DNA from: an uncultured Faecalitalea sp.
Lineage (GTDB): Bacteria > Bacillota_I > Bacilli_A > Erysipelotrichales > Erysipelotrichaceae
Direction: 5' to 3'
NCBI GenBank assembly: GCA_946408025.1
Contig: CAMJQJ010000003.1
Location: 1-58,695 of the forward strand
Length of the DNA stretch: 58,695 nucleotides
Below the pieces are notes generated by a model. That model ran no database searches. It had not been told where the DNA came from and saw only the letters and a program-made list of their open reading frames with translations. The translations under genes and the position numbers were made by a program. Shown here one piece after another: positions 1 to 8,413 of this stretch. Position 1 is the first letter of the stretch. Each line of letters begins with the position of its first letter.

Positions 1-1
1 A

Positions 2-292
2 AGAGCATTAATCGGACTAAAAGATGAACATATGATTCGAAAAATTGCTAAACAGGCTATTGATCAAGGATTGTCTGTTCGAAAAGTAGAACAGTTAGTA
101 AAAGATTTACAACATAAAAAAGAACCAGATAAAAGACCTGAAGAAAATATTTTTATAAAAGAAGCAAAAAATAAATTGGAGGAATATTTTCAAACATCTG
201 TCAAAGTAAGTGAACATTCGATTTCAATTCATTATGAAAATGAAGAAGACATGAATCGAATTTTAGAATTATTAAATTTGATAGAGGAATAA
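2..292 (+). CDS. parB: ParB chromosome-partitioning protein, C-terminal part (5' end outside window)
   Basis: The reading frame is open from base 2 and continues from outside the window, so the internal ATG at 32 is not the start. The visible 97 residues begin RALIGLKDEH, followed by the helical segment containing LSVRKVEQLVKD, which is typical of the end of the ParB/Spo0J DNA-binding domain. A charged linker and a small C-terminal dimerisation domain ending in a RILELL-like helix complete it. ParB binds parS sites near the replication origin and loads SMC, so this end of the contig is probably origin-proximal. A neighbouring parA is expected upstream but is not visible. The family assignment is good; Noc, a close paralogue, cannot be excluded from the C-terminus alone. 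Confidence 0.85.
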   Translation, partial: RALIGLKDEHMIRKIAKQAIDQGLSVRKVEQLVKDLQHKKEPDKRPEENIFIKEAKNKLEEYFQTSVKVSEHSISIHYENEEDMNRILELLNLIEE

Positions 293-306
293 TTCCTCTT
301 TTTTTT
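283..306 (+). terminator. Intrinsic terminator of parB
   Basis: A 7-bp stem (AGAGGAA / TTCCTCT) with loop TAA is followed by a run of eight T. The three loop bases are the stop codon of parB, so the terminator overlaps the end of the gene. Confidence 0.85.
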
Positions 307-316
307 ATTTCTTTGA

Positions 317-345
317 TTGACCATAATAAAAAGGTTACATATAAT
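317..345 (+). promoter_or_regulatory. SigA-type promoter for the ROK/fructose-PTS operon
   Basis: TTGACC at 317-322 and TATAAT at 340-345 are separated by exactly 17 bases. The predicted start site is near 352, which gives a leader of about 155 nt before the ATG at 507. Confidence 0.75.
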
Positions 346-394
346 TTTTTCATATAGAAAATTTCTAATACACAATTTAGATTCTATAAAAATA

Positions 395-418
395 AAATAC
401 ACGTTCTGTGTATTTTTT
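395..418 (+). terminator. Hairpin with U-run in the operon leader, possible attenuator
   Basis: An 8-bp stem (AAATACAC / GTGTATTT) with loop GTTCT runs straight into T residues. It lies between the predicted promoter and the ROK start codon, inside the leader RNA. It could terminate transcription conditionally, or could simply end leftover read-through. No competing antiterminator pairing was identified by eye. Confidence 0.5.
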
Positions 419-506
419 ATTTAAAAAAAGTACAGTATTTATATTCCTTTCTTTTTCATACACATTTTTTTTCAAATGTTATCCTATTGCCATGGAGGTA
501 AAAGGA

Positions 507-1403
507 ATGAAATATGCAATTGGAGTAGATATTGGTGGAACCAATACACGAGTTGCGTTGGTTGATGAAAACTATCATATTGTTGAGAGGTTTCAATTTC
601 CTACTGATAATAAGAATCCTAGGCCAACGATGAAGAAAATCAAAGAAATCGTTGATGGCTTTGAATTTGAAATAGTAGGATGTGGTCTTTCATGTCCTGG
701 ACCATTGGATTTGATTAACGGCATAGTGTTGACTACACCAAACCTTGAAAAAGGTTGGTGGAATTTTCCAATATCAAAAGAACTCAGCGAATTATTAGGC
801 TTTGAAGTTCAATTGGAAAATGATGCAAATTTAGCAGCTCTGGCAGAAGCAGTTCTTGGACAAGGAAAAGATAAAGACGAAGTTGTTTTTATGACAATAT
901 CAACAGGTGTTGGTTCCGGGTATGTTTATCACGGAAAGATATTTAGAGGATCTCATGGATTTGCGCATGAAGTAGCTAATATTCCTTACTGGGTCAATGG
1001 ACCATCACATGGAACAATTTATCCAGGAGGAATCGAAGCAATTAGTAGTGGAACAGCCATAACACTTCGAGGAAAAAAAGCAGGATTATCAGTAGAACAT
1101 GCTGGTGAGGTCAACGACTTGGCTCTTTCTGGAAATGAAACAGCACAAACAATCATGGATCAAGCAAAAGAATATTTAGCAAATCATATTGCTGCGGTTT
1201 ATGCATTTCTTGATCCAGAAATCGTTATCTTGGGTGGAAGTGTAGCGCTTAAAATTAATGGATTTGTTGAAGATGTTGAACAAAGAGTAAAAGAAAAGGT
1301 TTATTCAGTCGTCTCTCCATACGTTAATATCGTAAAAACAGATTTAGACGAAGACAGTGGTTTGTTAGGAGCAGCTTGTTTAGGGTTTCAGATACAAAAG
1401 TAG
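507..1403 (+). CDS. ROK-family sugar kinase
   Basis: Cytoplasmic ATP-dependent kinase of the ROK family (glucokinase, fructokinase, N-acetylmannosamine kinase), 298 aa. The phosphate-binding motif DIGGTNT lies at residues 8-14, the catalytic Asp is in NDAN (D106), the second ATP motif is STGVGSG, and ILGGS is near the end. ATG 507 is chosen because GGAGG sits at 494-498 with 8-base spacing; the upstream in-frame extension lies in the leader hairpin. Most ROK kinases carry a zinc motif of the form CxCGxxGCxE before the SGTAI helix. Here the matching stretch reads GTIYPGGIEAISSG and has no cysteine. It is the first gene of a fructose-PTS operon, so its substrate is probably a sugar released inside the cell. 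Substrate cannot be read from sequence. Confidence 0.85.
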   Translation: MKYAIGVDIGGTNTRVALVDENYHIVERFQFPTDNKNPRPTMKKIKEIVDGFEFEIVGCGLSCPGPLDLINGIVLTTPNLEKGWWNFPISKELSELLGFEVQLENDANLAALAEAVLGQGKDKDEVVFMTISTGVGSGYVYHGKIFRGSHGFAHEVANIPYWVNGPSHGTIYPGGIEAISSGTAITLRGKKAGLSVEHAGEVNDLALSGNETAQTIMDQAKEYLANHIAAVYAFLDPEIVILGGSVALKINGFVEDVEQRVKEKVYSVVSPYVNIVKTDLDEDSGLLGAACLGFQIQK

Positions 1404-1412
1404 GTGATTTTA

Positions 1413-3380
1413 TTGAAAGTAGAAAAATCGAATTTCTATATTCGAGAAATATTGAGGCATTTGTTGGAAGGAGAAGTACAATCTACAAATGATATAGCAA
1501 AGTGGATCAACTTATCAGAAAAAGCGACACGTAACAAAATTTCAGCAGTAGATTTTTTCTTGAAAGAAGAGGGATTGGGTTCTATTGAAAGAAAACCACG
1601 AATTGGTGTCTGGTTAAATGCAACGAATGAACAAAAAGAAAAAATATCTAATTTAGTTATTTCCAATGAATGTTCTATTGCTACTGATGGCAAAGATAGA
1701 GAAAATGAAATATTAAAAATATTTTTTCGACTTATGCCTAGAGAAAGTATCACCACACAAAAACTGTCGTCAAAATTATATTTATCGGGTCCTACAGTAT
1801 TAAAAACAATTAAGGATTGTCAAAAAAGACTGGATAAATATAATATTCGAATCGTTAATGAAAGGACGCATGGGTTTTATTTATCTTATCAGGAAAATGA
1901 ATTTAGAATGGCGTTGAAAGATTATATTTGTTCTGAGAAAACTTCAGATAAGATTCGTGAAAAAATTCATTATTTCTTTTCCAACATCGATGTTTATTTG
2001 ATTGAAAAATGTATAGTTGAAACAGAGAATGAATGGAATTATAAATTTGCAGATGAATCATTTTATGAAATATTGGTTTATTGTTGTTTGGCATGTCAAC
2101 GTAAAGATTTCAGCATGCCGCTACATATTAATCAAGAAGATGTAGAAATTTTGGAACAGTACAACGAGTATCCTTTTACAGTAGCAATCTTTCAAAAAAT
2201 GCACGACAAAATTCATGTGATGTTTTCAAATGAAGATATTTTATTTTTGGCAACGCAAATAATGTGTTCTAAATTTATGGGCATTGATCAGACTGAACAA
2301 GCATGGAAAGTAATTCATAAATATGATCAAAAACTATTATCTTTTATTGATGAGATGCTTGATACGATTGGGAAAGTTCTTGAGAAAGATTTAAAAGATG
2401 ATATTCGTTTAAAAGAAAGCTTAGTTTTTCATTTGCGCTCTACGATATTTAGGTTACGTTATGGATCTCCACAGAGTAATTCTTTAGTTGGATTTATTAA
2501 ATCTGAATATAAAACTGTATTCAGGGCAACATGGTCTGTTTCAATTTTGTTTGAAAAGTATTATGGAGTATCAATAACTGAGGATGAAATAGGATTTATT
2601 GCCTTATATATTCAATCTGCGATTGAAAGAAGAATGCAAAGATATAAGGCGATCTTAATTGCAGATTTTACACGAGGTCATGCGGAATTGATTTCGGAAA
2701 GAATTTCACGAACGATTCCAGAAATTAAAGAAATAATAATCATAAGTCGTCATGATTTTAAACTCTATGAACATAAAGATGATGTTGATTTGATTATTAC
2801 AAGTCGACCTATGACAGAAAAAGATCGAAGAATCGTAGAAGTTTCAAATCTGTTAAGTGATGATGGTATGATCAAATTAAGAACTTTTATGGATGAACTT
2901 CATTTTTCGCTATTTACACAAGAAAACCCATTTAGCCCAATTTGTTATCCATTATTTGATCCGGAACTAATGTTTTTAAATATGGATTTTACAAATAAGG
3001 AAGATGTTTTGAATTATGCAAGTAAAAAAATGGAAGAAAAAGGATTTGTAACTTCATTATTTGCAAGATCTGTTAAAGAAAGAGAAAATGCTACATCGAC
3101 GGCGATTGGAAATTATGTAGCTTTGCCACATGGGGCTCAGATACATGTTAATCAATCAAAAGTGAGTATTGTAACTCTTAAAAATCCTGTTCGTTGGGAT
3201 AAAGATGAAATGGTAGATGTCATTTTCTTGTTAGCTTTTAAACTATCGACTCATGAAGAAATAAAAAGGGTTCAATCATTCTATCAAGAATTTATTTCGT
3301 TAATAGAAACTAATGAGAAAATTAGTTTGATAAGAAATTCACGATCCGAAGTGGAATTATACAAATATTTAATTAGATGA
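1413..3380 (+). CDS. PRD-containing transcriptional activator with EIIB-like and EIIA domains (MtlR/LicR type)
   Basis: A 655-aa regulator with two N-terminal helix-turn-helix regions (about 1-60 and 85-160), two PTS regulation domains (about 190-400), an EIIB-like domain (about 408-500) and a C-terminal EIIA domain of fructose/mannitol type (about 510-650), whose phospho-His is H573 in ALPHG. TTG 1413 is preferred over GTG 1404 because AGGTGA at 1402-1407 is a well-spaced SD for it. The EIIB-like domain has ILIADFTRG where a phospho-cysteine would be, so Cys is missing. PRD1 has Cys or Tyr where a His is usual, and PRD2 keeps one His (VFHLRS) but has Tyr in ALYIQS. Control probably rests on fewer phosphorylation sites than usual. 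It lies between kinase and transporter genes and likely regulates this operon. Confidence 0.88.
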   Translation: MKVEKSNFYIREILRHLLEGEVQSTNDIAKWINLSEKATRNKISAVDFFLKEEGLGSIERKPRIGVWLNATNEQKEKISNLVISNECSIATDGKDRENEILKIFFRLMPRESITTQKLSSKLYLSGPTVLKTIKDCQKRLDKYNIRIVNERTHGFYLSYQENEFRMALKDYICSEKTSDKIREKIHYFFSNIDVYLIEKCIVETENEWNYKFADESFYEILVYCCLACQRKDFSMPLHINQEDVEILEQYNEYPFTVAIFQKMHDKIHVMFSNEDILFLATQIMCSKFMGIDQTEQAWKVIHKYDQKLLSFIDEMLDTIGKVLEKDLKDDIRLKESLVFHLRSTIFRLRYGSPQSNSLVGFIKSEYKTVFRATWSVSILFEKYYGVSITEDEIGFIALYIQSAIERRMQRYKAILIADFTRGHAELISERISRTIPEIKEIIIISRHDFKLYEHKDDVDLIITSRPMTEKDRRIVEVSNLLSDDGMIKLRTFMDELHFSLFTQENPFSPICYPLFDPELMFLNMDFTNKEDVLNYASKKMEEKGFVTSLFARSVKERENATSTAIGNYVALPHGAQIHVNQSKVSIVTLKNPVRWDKDEMVDVIFLLAFKLSTHEEIKRVQSFYQEFISLIETNEKISLIRNSRSEVELYKYLIR

Positions 3381-3394
3381 GAGGAGCAAAAATT

Positions 3395-3844
3395 ATGCAA
3401 GTATTAGATGTATTAGATGAACGTATTATTGATTTAAATGCACAGGCAAATAACAAAGAAGAGGTTCTTACATTATTATCCAAAAAATTAAAAGATGCAG
3501 GATATATTGATGATGTTGAAAGTTTTAAGAAAGATATATATTTAAGGGAAAGCGAAGGAACTACAGGTATCGGAAATTACATCGCAATACCACATGGAAA
3601 AAGTGATTCTGTCACTCAAGTAGGAATAGCCATTGCAAAATTAGATCATGAAATTGAATGGGAAACATTGGATGGAAAAGGAGTAAAATTGATTTTCTTG
3701 TTTGCGGTAAGCAATAATCATGAGTATGCAAGAAACCACATGTTGTTATTGGCAGATATTGCAAGAAAGCTAGGAAATGATGAAGCTGTAGAGAGAATGT
3801 TGAACGCTACAACAGTAGAAGATTTAAAATCAGTGTTTGCTTAA
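3395..3844 (+). CDS. PTS fructose-family EIIA subunit
   Basis: A 149-aa single-domain EIIA of the fructose/mannitol type, the phosphoryl donor to the EIIB encoded next. The active His is H67 in the motif IAIPHGK. ATG 3395 is chosen because GAGGAG at 3381-3386 precedes it by 8 bases; an earlier in-frame ATG at 3377 overlaps the regulator stop and has no SD of its own. The same fold is repeated as the C-terminal domain of the upstream regulator. A 135-base gap follows, without a convincing terminator, before the EIIB gene, so the operon probably continues. Confidence 0.9.
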   Translation: MQVLDVLDERIIDLNAQANNKEEVLTLLSKKLKDAGYIDDVESFKKDIYLRESEGTTGIGNYIAIPHGKSDSVTQVGIAIAKLDHEIEWETLDGKGVKLIFLFAVSNNHEYARNHMLLLADIARKLGNDEAVERMLNATTVEDLKSVFA

Positions 3845-3979
3845 AAATGACCGCATTTATATGACCTTTTGTTTTTTAAAATAAAAAAAAGTACCTCATT
3901 AAAAAGACCTTAGTAAAAATGTGCCGGATTATTTATTTGGTAAGATTAAGACAGTTAAAGAGAGAAAGGAGAGAAACTT

Positions 3980-4291
3980 ATGAAAATCGTAGCAGTAGCA
4001 GCTTGTACATCAGGGATTGCCCATACGTACATCGCAAAAGAAAAATTAATCCGAGCTAGTGAAGCGCTTGGACATAGTATCCATGTTGAAACACAGGGAA
4101 CAATCGGAACAGAAGATGAACTGACTCCAGAACAGATTGCTGAAGCCGATGTTGTAATTTTAGCTGTTGATATTGCCATTACAGGAACAGAGCGTTTTGA
4201 AGGAAAGAAAACAATCAAAGTTCCTACAAGTTTGGTAGTTAAAGCGCCAAAACAATTACTTCAAAAAATTGAATCAGAACTAAATAAATAA
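3980..4291 (+). CDS. PTS fructose-family EIIB subunit
   Basis: A 103-aa EIIB of the fructose family. The phosphocysteine is C9 in AACTSGIAHT, followed by the usual helix that begins YIAKEKL. It accepts phosphate from EIIA and passes it to the sugar carried by EIIC. A good SD (AAAGGAGAG) precedes the ATG. It is separate from EIIA and EIIC rather than fused, as in many Bacillota hexose or hexitol systems. Confidence 0.93.
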   Translation: MKIVAVAACTSGIAHTYIAKEKLIRASEALGHSIHVETQGTIGTEDELTPEQIAEADVVILAVDIAITGTERFEGKKTIKVPTSLVVKAPKQLLQKIESELNK

Positions 4292-4308
4292 TATTAGGAG
4301 GGAACATT

Positions 4309-5400
4309 ATGAAAGGTTTAGGACAAGAATTAAAAAGACATATGTTAACGGCAATTTCCTATATGCTTCCTTTGGTTGTTGCATCTGGTTTGTTAATTGC
4401 TGTTGGTAACTTAATGGGAGGTCAAGTAATAACTGATCTGTCAGAAGTAACAATACCTAGTGCATTTACATCACTTGGTGTATTAGGTATGGGATTGCTT
4501 CCATCTTTTATCGCAGGTTATATTTCATACTCTATTGCGGATCGTCCAGGTATTGCTCCAGGTTTCTTGATGGGACAGATTGCTAGTTTCTTAGGTGCAG
4601 GATTCTTAGGTGGATTGATTGGTGGTTTTGTTTCAGGTTATATCGCATTAGCAATTCGCAATTATGTTAAGGTTCCAAAATGGGCTGAAGCATTGATGCC
4701 AATGATGATCATTCCAACATTAACGGCTATGATTGGTGGTTTATTGATGTATTTTGTACTAGGAACACCAATTATGTGGATGACAAATGGATTAACAAAC
4801 TTCATTACAGGATTGGATCAATCTTCAAAAGCACTTTATGGATTCATTATTGGTGCTATTGGTTGTATTGACTATGGAGGAGCAATCAGTAAAGTTCCTA
4901 ACTTAATTTGTGATGGTTTGCTACTAGAAGGTATTACAGAACCAGAAGGAATCAAGGTGTTGGCAGCTATGGTTCCACCATTCGGTGTAACATTTGCATT
5001 ATTACTTTCAAAAGTAATGCACAAAAGAATTTTCACAAATACAGAAGTAGAAAATATCAAAGTTGCTTTCCCAATGGGTGTATGTATGATTTCTGAAGGT
5101 GTTATTCCTATTGCAATGAACGATTTGATTCGTACTGTATTCTCAACTTCAATTGGATGTGGAGTTTGTGGAGCAATTAGTTTCTTCTTTGGAAATGGTA
5201 GTCCAGTGCCAAGTGGTGGAGTATTCGTTATTCCAGCAATGTCTCAACCATTAGTTGCTGTTGCAGCTCTACTGATTGGTTCATGTGTAACTGCAGTATT
5301 ATTAGTATTGATCAAAAAGCCTCTAACAGAAGAAGAAGCTGCTGGTGTTGTTGAAGAAGTAGAAGAAGAAGTAGATTTATCAGGAATTTCATTCGACTAG
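4309..5400 (+). CDS. PTS fructose-family EIIC permease
   Basis: A 363-aa polytopic membrane protein with about nine to ten hydrophobic segments (first at about residues 14-36), forming the sugar channel of the fructose-type PTS. The segment MISEGVIPIAMND corresponds to the conserved ITEGAIPFA region of EIIC-Fru. The C-terminal 25 residues are very acidic and cytoplasmic. AGGAGG sits just upstream of the ATG, and the gene follows EIIB by 17 bases. The transported sugar is not deducible: there is no 1-phosphofructokinase nearby, which argues against ordinary fructose use. Confidence 0.92.
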   Translation: MKGLGQELKRHMLTAISYMLPLVVASGLLIAVGNLMGGQVITDLSEVTIPSAFTSLGVLGMGLLPSFIAGYISYSIADRPGIAPGFLMGQIASFLGAGFLGGLIGGFVSGYIALAIRNYVKVPKWAEALMPMMIIPTLTAMIGGLLMYFVLGTPIMWMTNGLTNFITGLDQSSKALYGFIIGAIGCIDYGGAISKVPNLICDGLLLEGITEPEGIKVLAAMVPPFGVTFALLLSKVMHKRIFTNTEVENIKVAFPMGVCMISEGVIPIAMNDLIRTVFSTSIGCGVCGAISFFFGNGSPVPSGGVFVIPAMSQPLVAVAALLIGSCVTAVLLVLIKKPLTEEEAAGVVEEVEEEVDLSGISFD

Positions 5401-5423
5401 TTTTATAAGAGGGATTATCGAAT

Positions 5424-6275
5424 ATGTATGTATCAATGAAAGGAATGCTTGAACGGGCGAATCAAGGCAATTATGCTGTAATGGCAATCAATTGTTTCAA
5501 TATCGAAACGGCTCGTGCAGTGATTAATGCTGCACAGTCGCTTCGAGCTCCTATTATCGTCAATATAGTTCAAGAACACATGGTCAATCATTGTGATAGT
5601 GAGTTAATTGCTCCTATTGTAAAAATGTTGGCTAATAGAGCTAGTGTAGAAGTTGCATTGAATTTTGATCATGGAGTGGATGTAGGTTTATTAAAAAAAG
5701 CTTTACATGATGGATATTCAAGTGTGATGGTTGATGCGAGTCGATACGATTTGGAAGGAAATATTGCGATGACTCGTGAAATTGTCGAATTTGCTAAAGC
5801 TTATGGTGCCAGTGTTGAAGGTGAAATTGGATGCATGGGTGGTACTGAAGGAACTATGACTAGCGATCAGATGAAAACAGATCCTGAGCAGGCTCTTCGT
5901 TTTGCCAAAGAAACAGGCGTAGATTGCTTGGCTGTTTCTTATGGATCAAGTCATGGAAATTATCCAGAAGGTTATGTACCAGAATTTGATTTTGAAAGAT
6001 TAAAAGAAATAAAAAAATTAACGAAAATGCCTTTGGTTTTGCATGGTGGTTCTGGCTCTGGTGATGAGAATATCAGAAAATCAGTTGAAAATGGCATTAA
6101 CAAAATCAATGTTGGTTGTGATTTTATGAATGCAAATACCGCTGCTATCAAAGCGCATCTAGATAAAGATCCTAATATCAATTATTGGGTCATGATGAAT
6201 CAAGTTGAAAAAGAGAGTCAGGAACTTGTAAAACATTATATTCAGTTATCAGGTTCTGTTGGAAAATCGCTATAA
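5424..6275 (+). CDS. Class II ketose-bisphosphate aldolase (GatY/KbaY/Fba-like), copy 1
   Basis: A 283-aa zinc-dependent aldolase. Catalytic Asp and zinc ligand are D82-H83 in NFDHG, with further zinc ligands H177 (SSHGNY) and H207 (LVLHGGSG), and a phosphate-binding NVGCDF near the end. The usual His two residues before the catalytic Asp is Asn here. The family splits ketose phosphates to DHAP and an aldehyde; the neighbouring PTS makes it likely that the substrate is the imported phosphorylated sugar or its bisphosphate. It lies 23 bases after EIIC and 18 bases before a second, divergent aldolase. The preferred substrate (fructose, tagatose or another ketose phosphate) is unresolved. Confidence 0.88.
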   Translation: MYVSMKGMLERANQGNYAVMAINCFNIETARAVINAAQSLRAPIIVNIVQEHMVNHCDSELIAPIVKMLANRASVEVALNFDHGVDVGLLKKALHDGYSSVMVDASRYDLEGNIAMTREIVEFAKAYGASVEGEIGCMGGTEGTMTSDQMKTDPEQALRFAKETGVDCLAVSYGSSHGNYPEGYVPEFDFERLKEIKKLTKMPLVLHGGSGSGDENIRKSVENGINKINVGCDFMNANTAAIKAHLDKDPNINYWVMMNQVEKESQELVKHYIQLSGSVGKSL

Positions 6276-6293
6276 AATAAGGAGGAAATACAT

Positions 6294-7160
6294 ATGTTAA
6301 TGAATATGAAAGATTTATTGAAAGTTGCACAGGAAAATCATTTTGCTGTTCCAGCATTCAATATTGGTAGTGATCAGTTACTTAAAGCTGTAATGAAAAA
6401 AGTAAATGAATTAAAATCACCAGTTATTTTAGAAATGAGTCCAGATGAATTTGAATTTGTTGGTTATGGACAAATTCAGGCAATGATTTATGAAGCTAGC
6501 AAAACAGATGTTCCTGTTGTTATTCATCTAGATCATGGTGATAAATATGAAACAGTTGTTAAAGCTATTCAGGCTGGAATGACTTCTGTTATGATTGATG
6601 CTTCTAAACTTCCTTATGAAGAAAATGTTGCAATTACAAAAAAAGTTGTTGAGACAGCTCATATTGCAAATGTTAGTGTCGAATCTGAATTAGGAACAAT
6701 TGGTACAACTGGAAACTCTATTGAAGGTGGAACTGAAGGTGTAATTTATACAGTTCCTGCCGAAGCTAAACAATTTATTGAAGACACAGGTATTGATACA
6801 TTTGCTGTAGCAATTGGTACAGCTCATGGTATCTATCCAAAAGATATGAAACCTAAATTAAGAATTGATATCCTTAACGAAATTACAGAAGAAGTAAAAG
6901 TTCCATTGGTATTACATGGTGGTTCATCAAATAAAGATGAAGAAATCGCTGCTGCAGTTGAAAATGGTATTTGCAAGATCAATATATCAAGTGATATCAA
7001 GGTTGCTTTCTATAATAAGTGCCGCGAAGTGTTGAACAATAATCTTGACTACAGAGAGCCTCTACAAATTTATCCAGAGTGCATGGAAGAATGTGCTAAA
7101 GTTGTTGAAGAAAAATGTAAATTATTCAACTCTGTTGGAAAAGCAAGTTTATATTATTAA
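6294..7160 (+). CDS. Class II ketose-bisphosphate aldolase (Fba/GatY-like), copy 2
   Basis: A 288-aa class II aldolase with the classic HLDHG motif (D80-H81), zinc ligands H178 (TAHGIY) and H208 (LVLHGGSS), and a NISSD phosphate loop. It shares fold and motif order with the gene just upstream, but the two are clearly diverged rather than recent copies. GGAGG lies just upstream; ATG 6294 or 6300 could both serve. It is the last gene of the operon, followed by a strong terminator. Two paralogues in one operon suggest either different substrates or a hetero-oligomer, which the sequence cannot decide. Confidence 0.88.
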   Translation: MLMNMKDLLKVAQENHFAVPAFNIGSDQLLKAVMKKVNELKSPVILEMSPDEFEFVGYGQIQAMIYEASKTDVPVVIHLDHGDKYETVVKAIQAGMTSVMIDASKLPYEENVAITKKVVETAHIANVSVESELGTIGTTGNSIEGGTEGVIYTVPAEAKQFIEDTGIDTFAVAIGTAHGIYPKDMKPKLRIDILNEITEEVKVPLVLHGGSSNKDEEIAAAVENGICKINISSDIKVAFYNKCREVLNNNLDYREPLQIYPECMEECAKVVEEKCKLFNSVGKASLYY

Positions 7161-7182
7161 TTCATAAAATGACATATTAAAT

Positions 7183-7221
7183 AAAAGAGCAATTTCTTTT
7201 GAAAAAAGTAATTGCTCTTTT
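7183..7221. terminator. Bidirectional intrinsic terminator
   Basis: A 12-bp perfect stem (AAAAGAGCAATT / AATTGCTCTTTT) lies after the second aldolase. It has T residues on the 3' side of either strand, so it can stop both the sugar operon and the opposing ldh transcript. Confidence 0.85.
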
Positions 7222-7247
7222 ATCATTTAAACAATGAGGGTATATAA

Positions 7248-7285
7248 ATAAACATTACAGGATTCCTGGTAAATGCAATGTTTAT
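7248..7285 (-). terminator. Possible ldh terminator hairpin
   Basis: Arms ATAAACATT and AATGTTTAT enclose a shorter CAGG/CCTG stem, overlapping the ldh stop codon. The following T-run on the minus strand is broken by A residues, so it is weaker than the bidirectional hairpin further on. Confidence 0.4.
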
Positions 7286-8232
7286 AGCAATGGATTGACT
7301 GTATTTATGATGATATCTTCTAAAGTTTGACAGCTATGTAAGAATTTTTGTTTGTCGTTATCGTTTAGATCAAGTTCCAAAACTTCTTCAATACCGTTTT
7401 TACTGATTAAAGCTGGTACTCCATTGTAAATACCTGAATAGCCATATTCTCCATTCTGGTAAGTTGATACAGTTAAAATAACATGTTCATCATTTAAAAT
7501 GGCATGGACAAGTCTATTTAACGATAAACCAATTCCATAATAAGTGGATTTTTTTCTGTTTACAATTTCATATCCTGCTTGTTGTACATCTGTGTATATT
7601 TTATCTAAATCTTTAACATTTAATTGCTTTTTTTCAATCACATCTAATAATTTTTTACTTCCAATATATGCATGGTCCCAAGGAACAAAACTTGTATCAC
7701 CATGTTCACCCATTATATAAGCATGAATATTACTGCTGGAAATATTTAAGTATTCACTTAACATATAGCGAAGTCTTGCAGTATCTAATAACGTTCCACT
7801 GCCTATTACTTTGTTTTTTGGAAGTCCAGATACTTTTTGAGCAACATAGGTCATAATATCAACAGGGTTACATGCAACAACGATGATGCCATTAAAACCG
7901 GATTTCATTATTTCGGTAGTAACACCTTTTACGATTTTTGTGTCTGTAATTGTTAAATCTAAGCGAGTTTCACCAGGTTTTTGAGTAGCACCTGCAGTTA
8001 TTACAACGATATCAGCATCTTTACACTCATCGTAATTTCCTGCCTTGATATTGATTTTGCGTTTTGCATAAGGCATTCCATGTTGTAGGTCCATAGCTTC
8101 TCCGATTGCTTTTTCTTGGTTTATATCAATCAATACAAGATCGTCAATATCTCCAGAAATAAGCATGCTATAGGCAAAACTCATACCTACAAATCCAGTG
8201 CCAACTAATACAACTTTTCTTTTCTCTTTCAT
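7282..8232 (-). CDS. ldh: L-lactate dehydrogenase
   Basis: NAD-dependent reduction of pyruvate to L-lactate in the cytoplasm. From the internal Met, the protein is 316 aa, the usual LDH length; a longer in-frame start at 8322 would run through the palindrome and is rejected because AAGGAA stands just before ATG 8232. The Rossmann motif GTGFVG is at 11-16, D36 favours NAD, Q84 in ATQKPGETR marks LDH rather than malate dehydrogenase (which has Arg), and the catalytic His is H177 in GEHGD. It is transcribed divergently from ridA across a 67-nt palindrome, so the two may share control. Confidence 0.93.
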   Translation of the reverse strand: MKEKRKVVLVGTGFVGMSFAYSMLISGDIDDLVLIDINQEKAIGEAMDLQHGMPYAKRKINIKAGNYDECKDADIVVITAGATQKPGETRLDLTITDTKIVKGVTTEIMKSGFNGIIVVACNPVDIMTYVAQKVSGLPKNKVIGSGTLLDTARLRYMLSEYLNISSSNIHAYIMGEHGDTSFVPWDHAYIGSKKLLDVIEKKQLNVKDLDKIYTDVQQAGYEIVNRKKSTYYGIGLSLNRLVHAILNDEHVILTVSTYQNGEYGYSGIYNGVPALISKNGIEEVLELDLNDNDKQKFLHSCQTLEDIIINTVNPLL

Positions 8233-8265
8233 TTGAACATTTCCTTTCTGTATTTGATCGTTATT

Positions 8266-8294
8266 AGTATAAAAGGAGAATAATCTTTTAATAA
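8266..8294 (-). promoter_or_regulatory. Candidate ldh promoter
   Basis: On the minus strand TATACT (8271-8266) is a good -10 box. The hexamer 17 bases upstream (TTATTA) is a poor -35, and it abuts the palindrome, so activation or repression through that element is plausible. Confidence 0.4.
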
Positions 8295-8359
8295 AGGACG
8301 TTTTTTTCAGCTTATTATGCAATTTGTTGTTGCATAATAAAAAGAAAAATATGTCCTTT
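8293..8359. repeat. 67-nt imperfect palindrome between ldh and ridA
   Basis: The inner arms TTATTATGCAA (8312-8322) and TTGCATAATAA (8330-8340) are a perfect 11-bp inverted repeat with a 7-nt loop. Outside them, 8293-8308 pairs with 8344-8359 with one mismatch and one G-T pair (AAAGGAC / GTCCTTT at the ends). Three unpaired positions on each side separate the two stems. Neither strand carries a terminator T-run after it. Its place between divergent promoters suggests an operator or a structured RNA, but it might be a small repeat element. Confidence 0.75.
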
Positions 8360-8413
8360 TCGTGTTTTAAACAAACTTATAAAATGAAAATAAATTTAAT
8401 ACGGAGGATGTAT

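Noticed and set aside
7282-8322. Longer start for LDH with a 30-residue basic N-terminal extension
   Set aside because: The extension would be translated from the palindrome and promoter region and lacks an SD, whereas the internal ATG has one and gives the standard length.
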